NCBI GenBank assembly: GCA_964443745.1
Contig: CAYUEN010000019.1
Location: 1-39,211 of the forward strand
Length of the DNA: 39,211 nucleotides
Direction of reading: 5' to 3'
Source of the DNA: CAYUEN01 sp964443745
Lineage (GTDB): Bacteria > Campylobacterota > Campylobacteria > Campylobacterales > QNZT01
Notes under the pieces: model-generated
Told to the model about the DNA's origin: nothing
What the model saw: only the letters and a program-made list of their open reading frames with translations
Databases searched by the model: none
Program-made: the position numbers and the translations under genes
In this document: positions 31,547 to 38,354 of the stretch, one piece after another
How positions within the stretch are numbered: position 1 is the first letter of the stretch
How the letters are laid out: each line of letters begins with the position of its first letter

Positions 31547-32095
31547 ATGAAGACTTTCCTGGGATATATGCTCGCTTTTTTACTGATTCTGGGTATCATC
31601 AGCGGCGCAATCTGGTATTTCGTCCTCCAAAAGCGTCCTCTCGATTTCAAGGTGGATGAAAGCGGCCGCATCGTCTTCAACGAACCCAGCGTCCTCACTC
31701 CCGAAGCGTTCGAATATGTCGATCAGGGAATCGTCAGCGGCGGAAAAATGCAAAAAGATCTCGCTATTACGCAGATTCGTTTCGGAATCCACCCCCGTTT
31801 CGAACGACTCGTTTTGCAGACACGATCCCTCTCCTCCTCCGCACCGATCCGAAGACCCGGCTACTTCGAACTGCTCAAAGACGAGAAAGATCCCACCTCC
31901 CTCAAACTCAGACTCTACGGCTACAGCAGAATCGAAGCGCCCCTCCCCCCTCTCTCCAAAAGCGATCTACTCGAAAAAATCTCCGTCGAAGACGCTTCAC
32001 AGATTTCGATCAAGTTGAAAAAGCCGGTACTTTTCAAAGCCTACACGCTCACGAATCCCGCCCGTATCGTGATCGACTTCGAACCGGTATCTTAA
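31547..32095 (+). CDS. Membrane-anchored periplasmic protein with AMIN-like domain
   Basis: A 182-residue protein: one N-terminal membrane helix (about 3-27) then a periplasmic beta-rich domain. The C-terminal half, with the pattern of strand pairs ending FKAYTLTNPARIVIDFEPV, is typical of AMIN domains, which bind peptidoglycan or target envelope proteins to the septum. The exact role is unknown. A longer open frame back to 31172 overlaps thiL and is spurious. ATG 31547 gives the membrane anchor; ATG 31568 (Met8) is an alternative with GGGA upstream. Its neighbour truD is unrelated in function. Confidence 0.82.
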   Translation: MKTFLGYMLAFLLILGIISGAIWYFVLQKRPLDFKVDESGRIVFNEPSVLTPEAFEYVDQGIVSGGKMQKDLAITQIRFGIHPRFERLVLQTRSLSSSAPIRRPGYFELLKDEKDPTSLKLRLYGYSRIEAPLPPLSKSDLLEKISVEDASQISIKLKKPVLFKAYTLTNPARIVIDFEPVS

Positions 32096-32117
32096 GCATA
32101 TTTTTATCGTCCATAGG

Positions 32118-32123
32118 TAAAAT
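32118..32123 (+). promoter_or_regulatory. Possible -10 of truD
   Basis: TAAAAT in an A+T-rich 67-base gap, with the start site near 32130 and about 33 bases of leader. TATTAT at 32141-32146 is a competing candidate but would start inside the ribosome site. Confidence 0.3.
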
Positions 32124-32162
32124 GAAATATACCTCAAACATATTATATCTATTGGAGCAATT

Positions 32163-33257
32163 TTGAACCGTCTCTACTATTTGACCCATACACCTATCCA
32201 TGCCCACTTCTCCAAAAACAGCAAGGATTTCGTCGTCACCGAACTTCCTCTCTATCCTTGCAGCGGAGAGGGGGAGCATCTCTATCTGAGCGTTCGTAAA
32301 AAAGATCTCACGACATGGGGGATGCTGCAGATATTGAGCGAACACGCCGGCATCAAAATGAGGGATTTCGGATATGCGGGACTCAAGGATCGTGACGGTA
32401 TGACGATCCAGCAAATCAGCCTCCCCAGAAAATTCGAAGAGCGTCTGGCCACCTTTTCCCACCCGAAAATCAAGATTCTCGATGGCAATTACCATACGAA
32501 CAAACTCAAAACCGGCCATCTGAGGGCCAATCGGTTTTTCGTCAGGCTCAAAAAGGTCTCTCCCGTCGACGCCCTGAAATTGACCCAGGTGTTGCAAAAA
32601 ATCGCGAAGGAGGGAATGCCCAACTATTTCGGATACCAGCGGTTCGGCAGGGAGGGAGACAATTACGAACGGGGTCGGGCGATCCTGGAGGGCAAGATCA
32701 AAGAACGCAACAAAAAGATGCGAAACTTCTTCATCAGCGCATGGCAAAGCCATCTGTTCAATCTCTGGCTCAGCAAACGGGTCGAAATCGGCAAACTTTT
32801 CGAAGCCTTCGATGAGAAGGAATTATTCAATCTTTTCAATTTTCCGAGAGAAACGATCAAACAGATCGACTCCCAGCCCGGCTTTTTCAAAATCCTGCCC
32901 GGAGATTTGCTCCACCACTATCCGCACGGCAGACTCTTTCTCTCCGAAGATATCGCGACGGACGCACGAAGATTCCGTGAAAGGGAGATCACGGTCACGG
33001 GGCTGCTCCCCGGACACAAAGCGCCTCTGGCGGCCGGCATCGCGGCCAATTTCGAAAAAGATTTCACGAAAATGTGCGAACCCCACTGCCGAAAACTCAA
33101 CGGTACCCGCAGATTCGGATGGATCTGGCCCGAAGAGGTGGAGTCGACATATCGCGAATCGGAGGCGTGGTTCGAGATGCACTTCACCCTCCCCAAAGGC
33201 TCCTACGCGACCGTACTGCTCGAAGAGCTGCTGCATCGGCGCCCCGAAATTCAGTGA
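32163..33257 (+). CDS. truD: tRNA pseudouridine(13) synthase TruD
   Basis: A 364-residue enzyme that isomerises U13 of tRNA-Glu. The catalytic motif GLKD (73-76) contains nucleophile Asp76. NYFGYQRFG (about 158-166) is the second TruD signature, followed by the TRUD insertion domain. The start is TTG 32163, supported by GGAG 6-7 bases upstream and by MNRLYYL matching family starts. The 3' end overlaps the RNase T2 gene on the other strand by 7 bases. Confidence 0.95.
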   Translation: MNRLYYLTHTPIHAHFSKNSKDFVVTELPLYPCSGEGEHLYLSVRKKDLTTWGMLQILSEHAGIKMRDFGYAGLKDRDGMTIQQISLPRKFEERLATFSHPKIKILDGNYHTNKLKTGHLRANRFFVRLKKVSPVDALKLTQVLQKIAKEGMPNYFGYQRFGREGDNYERGRAILEGKIKERNKKMRNFFISAWQSHLFNLWLSKRVEIGKLFEAFDEKELFNLFNFPRETIKQIDSQPGFFKILPGDLLHHYPHGRLFLSEDIATDARRFREREITVTGLLPGHKAPLAAGIAANFEKDFTKMCEPHCRKLNGTRRFGWIWPEEVESTYRESEAWFEMHFTLPKGSYATVLLEELLHRRPEIQ

Positions 33258-33967
33258 CGGTATCGGCGCCTAATCCCCGGTGCGTCGACGATACCGCCCT
33301 GGCATCCTCCGGTTATGACCGGCCCCTCTTTCAGCAAGGATGCAAGCGGCGTATCGGGAGCGATCTTTCCCTTCAGATAGATCCGCAACTCCGTAATCAA
33401 TCCCCCTTTGCAGATCATCTTCACCTTTCTGCCCGCTTTGGGACCGAACGCCTTGTTAAACGCCAGTCTCACTTCTGAAAGCGTCACCCTCTTCCCGACT
33501 CGTCGTGCGAAAAGATCCCTCACGGCCGAACGGTTGATCTGTTCGACCAGCGAGATCGAATCCTCGAAATAGGCTTCGGGCGATTTGCCGTAGCAACTAC
33601 CGTGTTTTTTCCATTCGTGTCGGTGCAGCCCTCCTCTAGCGGCCGGCATCACTCTCAACAGCCGTCGGTAGAGATTTTCGTTCAGATGGATTCTCTTTTC
33701 GCGCGTGGGGCAATCGACCTTGTGTCGCGGCTGGGGCCAGAGGCCGTGCAGGGTGAAGTGGGTCGCGGTATAGTCTTCCGGTTTGACGTTGCGACATTCG
33801 CGCCGTTTCGGATGGGTTTCGCAAAAAGCGTTCTGCCAACTGATCGCCAGCAGATTGTCGGTCGACACTTTCGATTGGGATTTCAAAGCCCCCTTGAACG
33901 TATATCCGTATCCCAGCAGACTCAAAACCATAAGAGAAATAAAAAAAAGTAAACCCCTTCTTTTCAT
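33251..33967 (-). CDS. Secreted ribonuclease T2 family protein
   Basis: A 238-residue protein with an N-terminal hydrophobic signal (about 5-21). The first catalytic segment is FTLHGLWP (His74) and the second is HEWKKHGSC (His117, Glu118, His122), the complete T2 active site. Cysteines at 49, 58, 86 and 125 could form the structural disulfides. The family cuts single-stranded RNA, and in bacteria (E. coli RNase I) is periplasmic and scavenges RNA. The frame extends to GTG 33994, but GGAG sits 7 bases before ATG 33967, so I start there. Convergent with truD. Confidence 0.9.
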   Translation of the reverse strand: MKRRGLLFFISLMVLSLLGYGYTFKGALKSQSKVSTDNLLAISWQNAFCETHPKRRECRNVKPEDYTATHFTLHGLWPQPRHKVDCPTREKRIHLNENLYRRLLRVMPAARGGLHRHEWKKHGSCYGKSPEAYFEDSISLVEQINRSAVRDLFARRVGKRVTLSEVRLAFNKAFGPKAGRKVKMICKGGLITELRIYLKGKIAPDTPLASLLKEGPVITGGCQGGIVDAPGIRRRYRH

Positions 33968-34069
33968 GTATACACTCCGTCTTTTTTGGTCCACTCTAAC
34001 AAAAAGAGCCTTTTAGCGAGGTTTCACGACATTTTTTTGGACAATTCCACGATTTCAACCTGTCTTGAT

Positions 34070-34096
34070 TAAAGAAATTTTCCACACTGCCGATCA
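34070..34096 (+). promoter_or_regulatory. Sigma-28 (FliA)-like promoter of the small lipoprotein gene
   Basis: TAAAGAAA, 11 bases, GCCGATCA. The FliA consensus of enteric bacteria is TAAAGTTT, 11 bases, GCCGATAA: 5 of 8 match in the -35, 7 of 8 in the -10, and the spacing is exact. The start site would lie near 34104, about 28 bases before ATG 34132. Confidence 0.5.
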
Positions 34097-34131
34097 TGCC
34101 TTCGAAATCAGACTTATAAAAAGGAAAAAAG

Positions 34132-34299
34132 ATGACCAGGTTTCTTATCTCAACTGCACTGCTTTGTGCCGTAATCGGCTTCAGTGGCTGTACGATCAAA
34201 ACCACTCAGGCCAAAACGCCCAAATCCCAAGTTGTCCTGCCAGAATGTGTCCCCGGACCTCTCGGCGACTGCCCGCCACCCGCTTCCAAATCCAAATAA
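34132..34299 (+). CDS. Small lipoprotein of 55 residues, function unknown
   Basis: ATG 34132 follows AAGGAA at 6-10 bases. The protein begins MTRFLISTALLCAVIGFSGC, a complete lipoprotein signal with lipobox FSGC (Cys20). The mature part is only 36 residues, rich in Thr, Lys and Pro, with two more cysteines in PECVPGPLGDCPPP that could form a disulfide. I do not recognise a family. It stands alone between RNase T2 and rhlE and is followed by a hairpin, so it is probably monocistronic. The upstream sigma-28-like promoter suggests coexpression with late flagellar genes. Confidence 0.78.
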   Translation: MTRFLISTALLCAVIGFSGCTIKTTQAKTPKSQVVLPECVPGPLGDCPPPASKSK

Positions 34300-34308
34300 G
34301 CGATATTT

Positions 34309-34328
34309 CCGACACTTTCGGGTGTCGG
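34309..34328 (+). terminator. Hairpin after the small lipoprotein gene
   Basis: CCGACAC and GTGTCGG form a perfect 7-bp stem with loop TTTCGG, 9 bases past the stop. The following GGTTGCAATT lacks a T run, so termination would be weak or need Rho. Confidence 0.45.
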
Positions 34329-34330
34329 GG

Positions 34331-34359
34331 TTGCAATTCACTCCCAATCATGCTATGAT
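34331..34359 (+). promoter_or_regulatory. Sigma-70 promoter of rhlE with long leader
   Basis: TTGCAA (34331-34336), 17 bases, TATGAT (34354-34359), also with TGC before the hexamer (extended -10). The start site would be near 34366, leaving about 139 bases of untranslated leader before ATG 34505. No other gene is seen in 34300-34504. Confidence 0.6.
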
Positions 34360-34504
34360 GAAGCAATTTCGGCGCAAGTTCGATCTGCGTCCGATTTCGT
34401 TTTTGTTTATCCTACGATCGACATCTTCAACTTTCCACCGCACAACCCGGATCGATTCAAATCTCGTTTGAGAGGGGTTCTGTCACTTTAAAAAAGGTAT
34501 ATTC

Positions 34505-35719
34505 ATGTCATTTGCCACACTCGGGCTCGATGCCCCGATCCTGCGTGCCGTCTCCGAAGAGGGATACACCACGCCCACACCTATCCAAAAAAAAGCGATT
34601 CCCGCTATTTTGGAAGGAAGAGATCTCCTCGCCGGTGCCCAGACAGGGACGGGAAAGACCGCCGGTTTCACACTACCCCTGCTCCAGAAATTGAGCCTGA
34701 GCCAAAAAACCAAAAGGCCGCGTGCATTGATTCTCACACCCACCCGGGAACTCGCCGCACAAGTCGGCCGAAGCGTCAAGACGTACGGAAAGTATCTCTC
34801 TTTCAAATCCACCGTGATTTTCGGTGGCGTAGGAATCCGTCCCCAGATCGATAGACTCTCCGGAGGCATCGATATCGTCGTCGCCACACCGGGTAGGCTG
34901 TTGGATCTGATCGAACGCAAAGCGCTCGATCTCTCCACCATCGAAACCCTGGTTCTGGACGAAGCAGACAGAATGCTCGATATGGGTTTCATACACGATA
35001 TCAAAAAAATTCTCTCCCTACTTCCCCGTAAACGACAAAATCTCCTCTTTTCCGCCACCTTCTCATCCGAAATAAAGAGACTCGCCGACACGCTGCTGGA
35101 ACGGCCGGCACTTATCGAGGTGGCACGTCGCAATACCGCTGCCGAACGGATCGGACAAATCGTCCATCCCGTCGACAAAAGCCGTAAAAGAGAACTGCTA
35201 TCCCATCTGATAAGAAAGGAGAAGTGGGAACAGGTACTCGTTTTCACCCGTACCAAACATGGCGCCAACCGTCTCTCCCGACAACTCGGCCAAGACGGTA
35301 TCAGCGCCGCTGCGATTCATGGCGACAAAAGTCAGGGCGCACGCACCAAAGCACTGAACGATTTCAAAAAAGGGGAAGTGCGGGTCCTTGTCGCGACCGA
35401 CATCGCCGCCAGAGGAATCGATATCGACCAGCTACCCAAAGTGGTCAATTTCGATCTTCCCGATCAATCGGAAGATTATATACACCGAATCGGACGCACA
35501 GGACGTGCGGGAAACAGTGGAGAGGCTCTCTCACTCGTCTGTGTAGACGAACATTCGCGTCTTTTGAGTATCGAGAGATTGATCAAACGTAAACTCACAA
35601 AAGTGACGGTAGAGGGTTTCGCGCCCGATTCTTCGATTACACCCCAAAAAGTGAAAAACCGCCCCGGGAACCGCAACGGTACCCAAAGCGGCAAAAGAGG
35701 CGGACGCAGACACGCGTAA
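34505..35719 (+). CDS. rhlE: DEAD-box ATP-dependent RNA helicase, RhlE-like
   Basis: A 404-residue helicase. The Q motif (TPTPIQ) is followed by AQTGTGKT (45-52), PTRELA (79-84), TPGR (128-131), DEAD (152-155), SAT (183-185), and in the second RecA domain ARGIDI and HRIGRTGRAG. The C-terminal tail is basic and glycine/arginine-rich (ending GKRGGRRHA), suited to RNA binding. Such helicases help ribosome assembly and mRNA turnover, especially in the cold. AAAAAGGT precedes ATG 34505. It is convergent with ppa. Confidence 0.93.
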   Translation: MSFATLGLDAPILRAVSEEGYTTPTPIQKKAIPAILEGRDLLAGAQTGTGKTAGFTLPLLQKLSLSQKTKRPRALILTPTRELAAQVGRSVKTYGKYLSFKSTVIFGGVGIRPQIDRLSGGIDIVVATPGRLLDLIERKALDLSTIETLVLDEADRMLDMGFIHDIKKILSLLPRKRQNLLFSATFSSEIKRLADTLLERPALIEVARRNTAAERIGQIVHPVDKSRKRELLSHLIRKEKWEQVLVFTRTKHGANRLSRQLGQDGISAAAIHGDKSQGARTKALNDFKKGEVRVLVATDIAARGIDIDQLPKVVNFDLPDQSEDYIHRIGRTGRAGNSGEALSLVCVDEHSRLLSIERLIKRKLTKVTVEGFAPDSSITPQKVKNRPGNRNGTQSGKRGGRRHA

Positions 35720-35727
35720 TCGCTCCT

Positions 35728-35748
35728 CAGCGGGGTAATGGGCCGCTG
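35728..35748. terminator. Possible hairpin between convergent rhlE and ppa
   Basis: CAGCGG and CCGCTG pair (6 bp) with a 9-base loop in the 33-base gap. No T tract follows on either strand. It may mark the shared 3' boundary, but support is thin. Confidence 0.3.
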
Positions 35749-35752
35749 TCGG

Positions 35753-36274
35753 CTACTTCTTGTAGGCGTCGATCGCGGCCTGGAGCATCTTTGTCGCCTC
35801 TTCCTTTCCTTTGTAGGCTTTGACTTTGACCCACTTTCCGGGTTCGAGTGTCTTGTAGGTTTCGAAGAAGTTTTTGATACGCTCGAGTGTCGCCTCGGGC
35901 AGATCTTCCAGTGTCTGGATATCCTTGTATGTGGGATCGATCTTCGTCACGGGCACCGCGACCAGCTTTTCGTCCATACCCGCTTCATCCTCCATCACCA
36001 ATACGCCGATCAACCGGCACGCGATGACCGAACCCGCCTGAAATCGGTTTTCGTTCAGTACGAGAATATCGGCCGGATCTCCGTCGTCCGCCAGAGTGTT
36101 GGGAACGAAGCCGTAGTTGGCCGGATAGTACATCGCACCGTACAGGATTCTATCCACGACGACGGCTCCGGAGGCTTTGTCGATTTCGTATTTGATGTTC
36201 GATCCGTAGGGGATCTCGATCACCGCGTTGATCTTTTCGGGATTTTCTCCCGGATCGATTTTGGTTATATCCAT
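35753..36274 (-). CDS. ppa: Soluble inorganic pyrophosphatase (family I)
   Basis: A 173-residue enzyme that hydrolyses pyrophosphate to drive biosynthesis. The signature DGDPADILVL contains the metal-binding aspartates; NIKYEIDK, YPANYGFVPNT and DPTYKDIQ are further conserved blocks. The frame continues upstream to 36568, but that part belongs to the overlapping CinA-like gene. ATG 36274 gives the family length and is preceded by AAGGAG. It overlaps the CinA-like gene by 10 bases. Confidence 0.97.
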   Translation of the reverse strand: MDITKIDPGENPEKINAVIEIPYGSNIKYEIDKASGAVVVDRILYGAMYYPANYGFVPNTLADDGDPADILVLNENRFQAGSVIACRLIGVLVMEDEAGMDEKLVAVPVTKIDPTYKDIQTLEDLPEATLERIKNFFETYKTLEPGKWVKVKAYKGKEEATKMLQAAIDAYKK

Positions 36275-36999
36275 TCTATACTCCTTAATTTCATTTGGTC
36301 TTTGAAGAAGCGACACCACTTCATGAGGCGCTCCTCGTCCGAATCGGCCAGATAGATTTCGGCCGTCCGTTTGCGGCCCTCCAGTTTCGGCAGGCACGAG
36401 AGTTCCAGATCTTTCGGAAGCTGGCGCATGATATCTATCAAAGCGTTTTCGCTCACCTGGGCGACGAAAGAGCAGCTGTATCTTCGGCGATTTTTCGGAT
36501 AGTGGCGATCGAGCGCTTCGATCACCATCGGCCTGGCCATCTGCGGAAACCCCGGAACGAAAAACCAACGATCTTCGAGATAGAATCCCGGTACTTTGGT
36601 CACGGGGTTGTGGAGCAATTTCGCATTTTCGGGCAAATCGGCCATATGTATCCGATGCGGATACGCCTCTTCACCGAAAGTCTCCAGAATGATTCTCTCC
36701 GCCTCTTCGTGTCGCCGGAGCCCTTTTGCGAAAACCTCACCCGCCGCCTCCCTGGTGTAATCGTCCGGCGTAGCGCCTATGCCGCCGAAACTAAACAGCA
36801 CGGCGCGCGGGTCTTCTTTGAGAAACGCGAACGTTCTTTCGATCAAAACGGGATCGTCTTTGATCACAAAATTCGCCCGATACTCCCAGCCCCGTTCGCG
36901 CAACTCGTCCCGCAAAAAGGCGAAGTGGCTATCTTCCCTCCGGCCGTTTAGCAGTTCGGTTCCGATGATGACACTGTAGAAAGCGGGGTTTTCGATCAT
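36265..36999 (-). CDS. CinA-like molybdopterin-binding-fold protein (COG1058)
   Basis: A 244-residue protein of the MoaB/MogA-like fold. The N-terminus YSVIIGTELLNGRREDSHF and the block FSFGGIGATPDDYTREAA match the CinA N-terminal domain. Full CinA also has a nicotinamide-nucleotide amidase domain, which is absent here. Some CinA-type proteins have ADP-ribose or NMN-related pyrophosphatase activity; a role in nucleotide clean-up is plausible but unproven. GAGGAG precedes ATG 36999. It overlaps ppa by 10 bases and has its own promoter. Confidence 0.87.
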   Translation of the reverse strand: MIENPAFYSVIIGTELLNGRREDSHFAFLRDELRERGWEYRANFVIKDDPVLIERTFAFLKEDPRAVLFSFGGIGATPDDYTREAAGEVFAKGLRRHEEAERIILETFGEEAYPHRIHMADLPENAKLLHNPVTKVPGFYLEDRWFFVPGFPQMARPMVIEALDRHYPKNRRRYSCSFVAQVSENALIDIMRQLPKDLELSCLPKLEGRKRTAEIYLADSDEERLMKWCRFFKDQMKLRSIEWI

Positions 37000-37023
37000 A
37001 CGCTACTCCTCGTTGGCGAAACG

Positions 37024-37032
37024 ATTATAACA
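37024..37032 (-). promoter_or_regulatory. Extended -10 promoter of the CinA-like gene and ppa
   Basis: TGTTATAAT on the minus strand is a perfect TGnTATAAT. It sits in the 42-base gap after the DUF445 gene, with the start site near 37017 and a leader of about 18 bases containing the GAGGAG ribosome site. Confidence 0.6.
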
Positions 37033-37041
37033 CAGCGGCGG

Positions 37042-37758
37042 TTATCGGACGATGAACGACGAGAGAAGTCCGATCGCTCCTCCGAAGACGCCTCCCCAGA
37101 TCACGAGCCACCCCAGATGCTCCCGCATCAGATCGTGCAACATCTTCTTGACCATCGAGGGGGTGAGCTCCGCCATCCGCCGCTCTATCAGACGCTCCAC
37201 CATCTCCAACAAATCAGCGCTTACGGCACTTTGAGAAATCTGACTTTTGAGCTGCGTCTTGAAAGCCTCCGACGCGACGATCTTTCCGACCGCGGTTTTG
37301 AGCTTGCTTTCGAACGCACCCTTCATGGTATCGAGTTTCTCCTCGCCTCCGACCATCTGTACCATCGGCCCGAACGGCGATTCCAAAATCGTCTTCTTGA
37401 GCGCCTCGAAAGCGGGAGCGAAATCGGTCTTCTCCACGATCGGGACCAGATCGAGTTTCTCCTCCTCCTGCGCCACGAACCGCCGCAACTGCTCGGGAGA
37501 GAAAAACTGCTCCATGATCATCTTTTTGATCGCCTCCTTGAGCGCTTCGAATTTCAGCTCGATAATCCCCGAACCGTAAAGCAGCGGTACTCTTTCGAAA
37601 AGCATATGGACGGCCAGATGGTTGGTGAGTGCGCCCGAGAGGGCGAAAAGCCCGGTATAAAGCAGCGGCCTTTGAAAAGGATCGGGCAGCAAAAACGAAC
37701 TGCAGACGATCCCCGCCGCCACCAGATCGGTGAGGGTACTCTTTTCGAGCCTCACCAT
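37042..37758 (-). CDS. DUF445-family membrane protein
   Basis: A 238-residue protein with two hydrophobic segments near the N-terminus (about 11-50), a long charged helical region, and a C-terminal membrane helix (about 216-236). The N-terminal GALTNHLAVHMLFE and the general layout match DUF445/YheB proteins, whose function is unknown. The open frame reaches 37833 inside adk; ATG 37758 is chosen because it lies 4 bases after the adk stop with AAAGG upstream. It is probably cotranscribed with aspS and adk. Confidence 0.82.
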   Translation of the reverse strand: MVRLEKSTLTDLVAAGIVCSSFLLPDPFQRPLLYTGLFALSGALTNHLAVHMLFERVPLLYGSGIIELKFEALKEAIKKMIMEQFFSPEQLRRFVAQEEEKLDLVPIVEKTDFAPAFEALKKTILESPFGPMVQMVGGEEKLDTMKGAFESKLKTAVGKIVASEAFKTQLKSQISQSAVSADLLEMVERLIERRMAELTPSMVKKMLHDLMREHLGWLVIWGGVFGGAIGLLSSFIVR

Positions 37759-37762
37759 CGTT

Positions 37763-38341
37763 TTACGCCTTTTGGAGTCTGCTTTGGATAAAGGCGTCCA
37801 TCGTGTCGACGATCTCTTCGATCGTCCCCTCACCGTCGATCTTCTTCAGCAGACCCCTCTCTTCGTAGAATTTCTCGATCGCAGGAAGCGGTTCGAGATA
37901 GACTTTCATACGGTTGTCGAAGACTTCGTTGTTGTCGTCGGCTCCTCGCCCGCGTCCGAGCACGCGCTCTCGCGCGGTCTGTTCGCTCACCTCCACTTCG
38001 ATCACGCTGACCAGTTCGACCTCTTTGTCTTTTTCGAGATACTCGTCCAGTTTCAACATCTGCTCCTCGCTGCGCGGGAATCCGTCTATCACCACCACAT
38101 CGGTCGGCGCTTTCTTGATCGCGTTGACGATCGTGTCGATCACGATATCGATCGGTACGAGATTGCCTTTGTCGATATAGGATTGAATGATTTTTCCCCG
38201 CTCGCTTCCGCTCGCCACCTCCGCTCTGAACATATCTCCCGTGGAGTAGTGGGTGATGTTTTCGTGTCGCTTCGCGATCAACTCCGCATCCGTCGTCTTG
38301 CCGCTGCCGGGCGCTCCGATGATCAAAAAAAGTTTTTTCAT
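37763..38341 (-). CDS. adk: Adenylate kinase (short form)
   Basis: A 192-residue nucleoside monophosphate kinase catalysing ATP + AMP = 2 ADP. The P-loop is GAPGSGKTT (8-16). The NMP-binding block is HYSTGDMFRAEV, and DGFPRS is the AMP site. The LID is of the short kind (around GRGRGADDNNEVFDNR) without zinc cysteines, as usual in Campylobacterota. ATG 38341 lies 13 bases after the aspS stop, preceded by GGAAG. Confidence 0.96.
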   Translation of the reverse strand: MKKLFLIIGAPGSGKTTDAELIAKRHENITHYSTGDMFRAEVASGSERGKIIQSYIDKGNLVPIDIVIDTIVNAIKKAPTDVVVIDGFPRSEEQMLKLDEYLEKDKEVELVSVIEVEVSEQTARERVLGRGRGADDNNEVFDNRMKVYLEPLPAIEKFYEERGLLKKIDGEGTIEEIVDTMDAFIQSRLQKA

Positions 38342-38354
38342 GCTCTTCCTTCTT

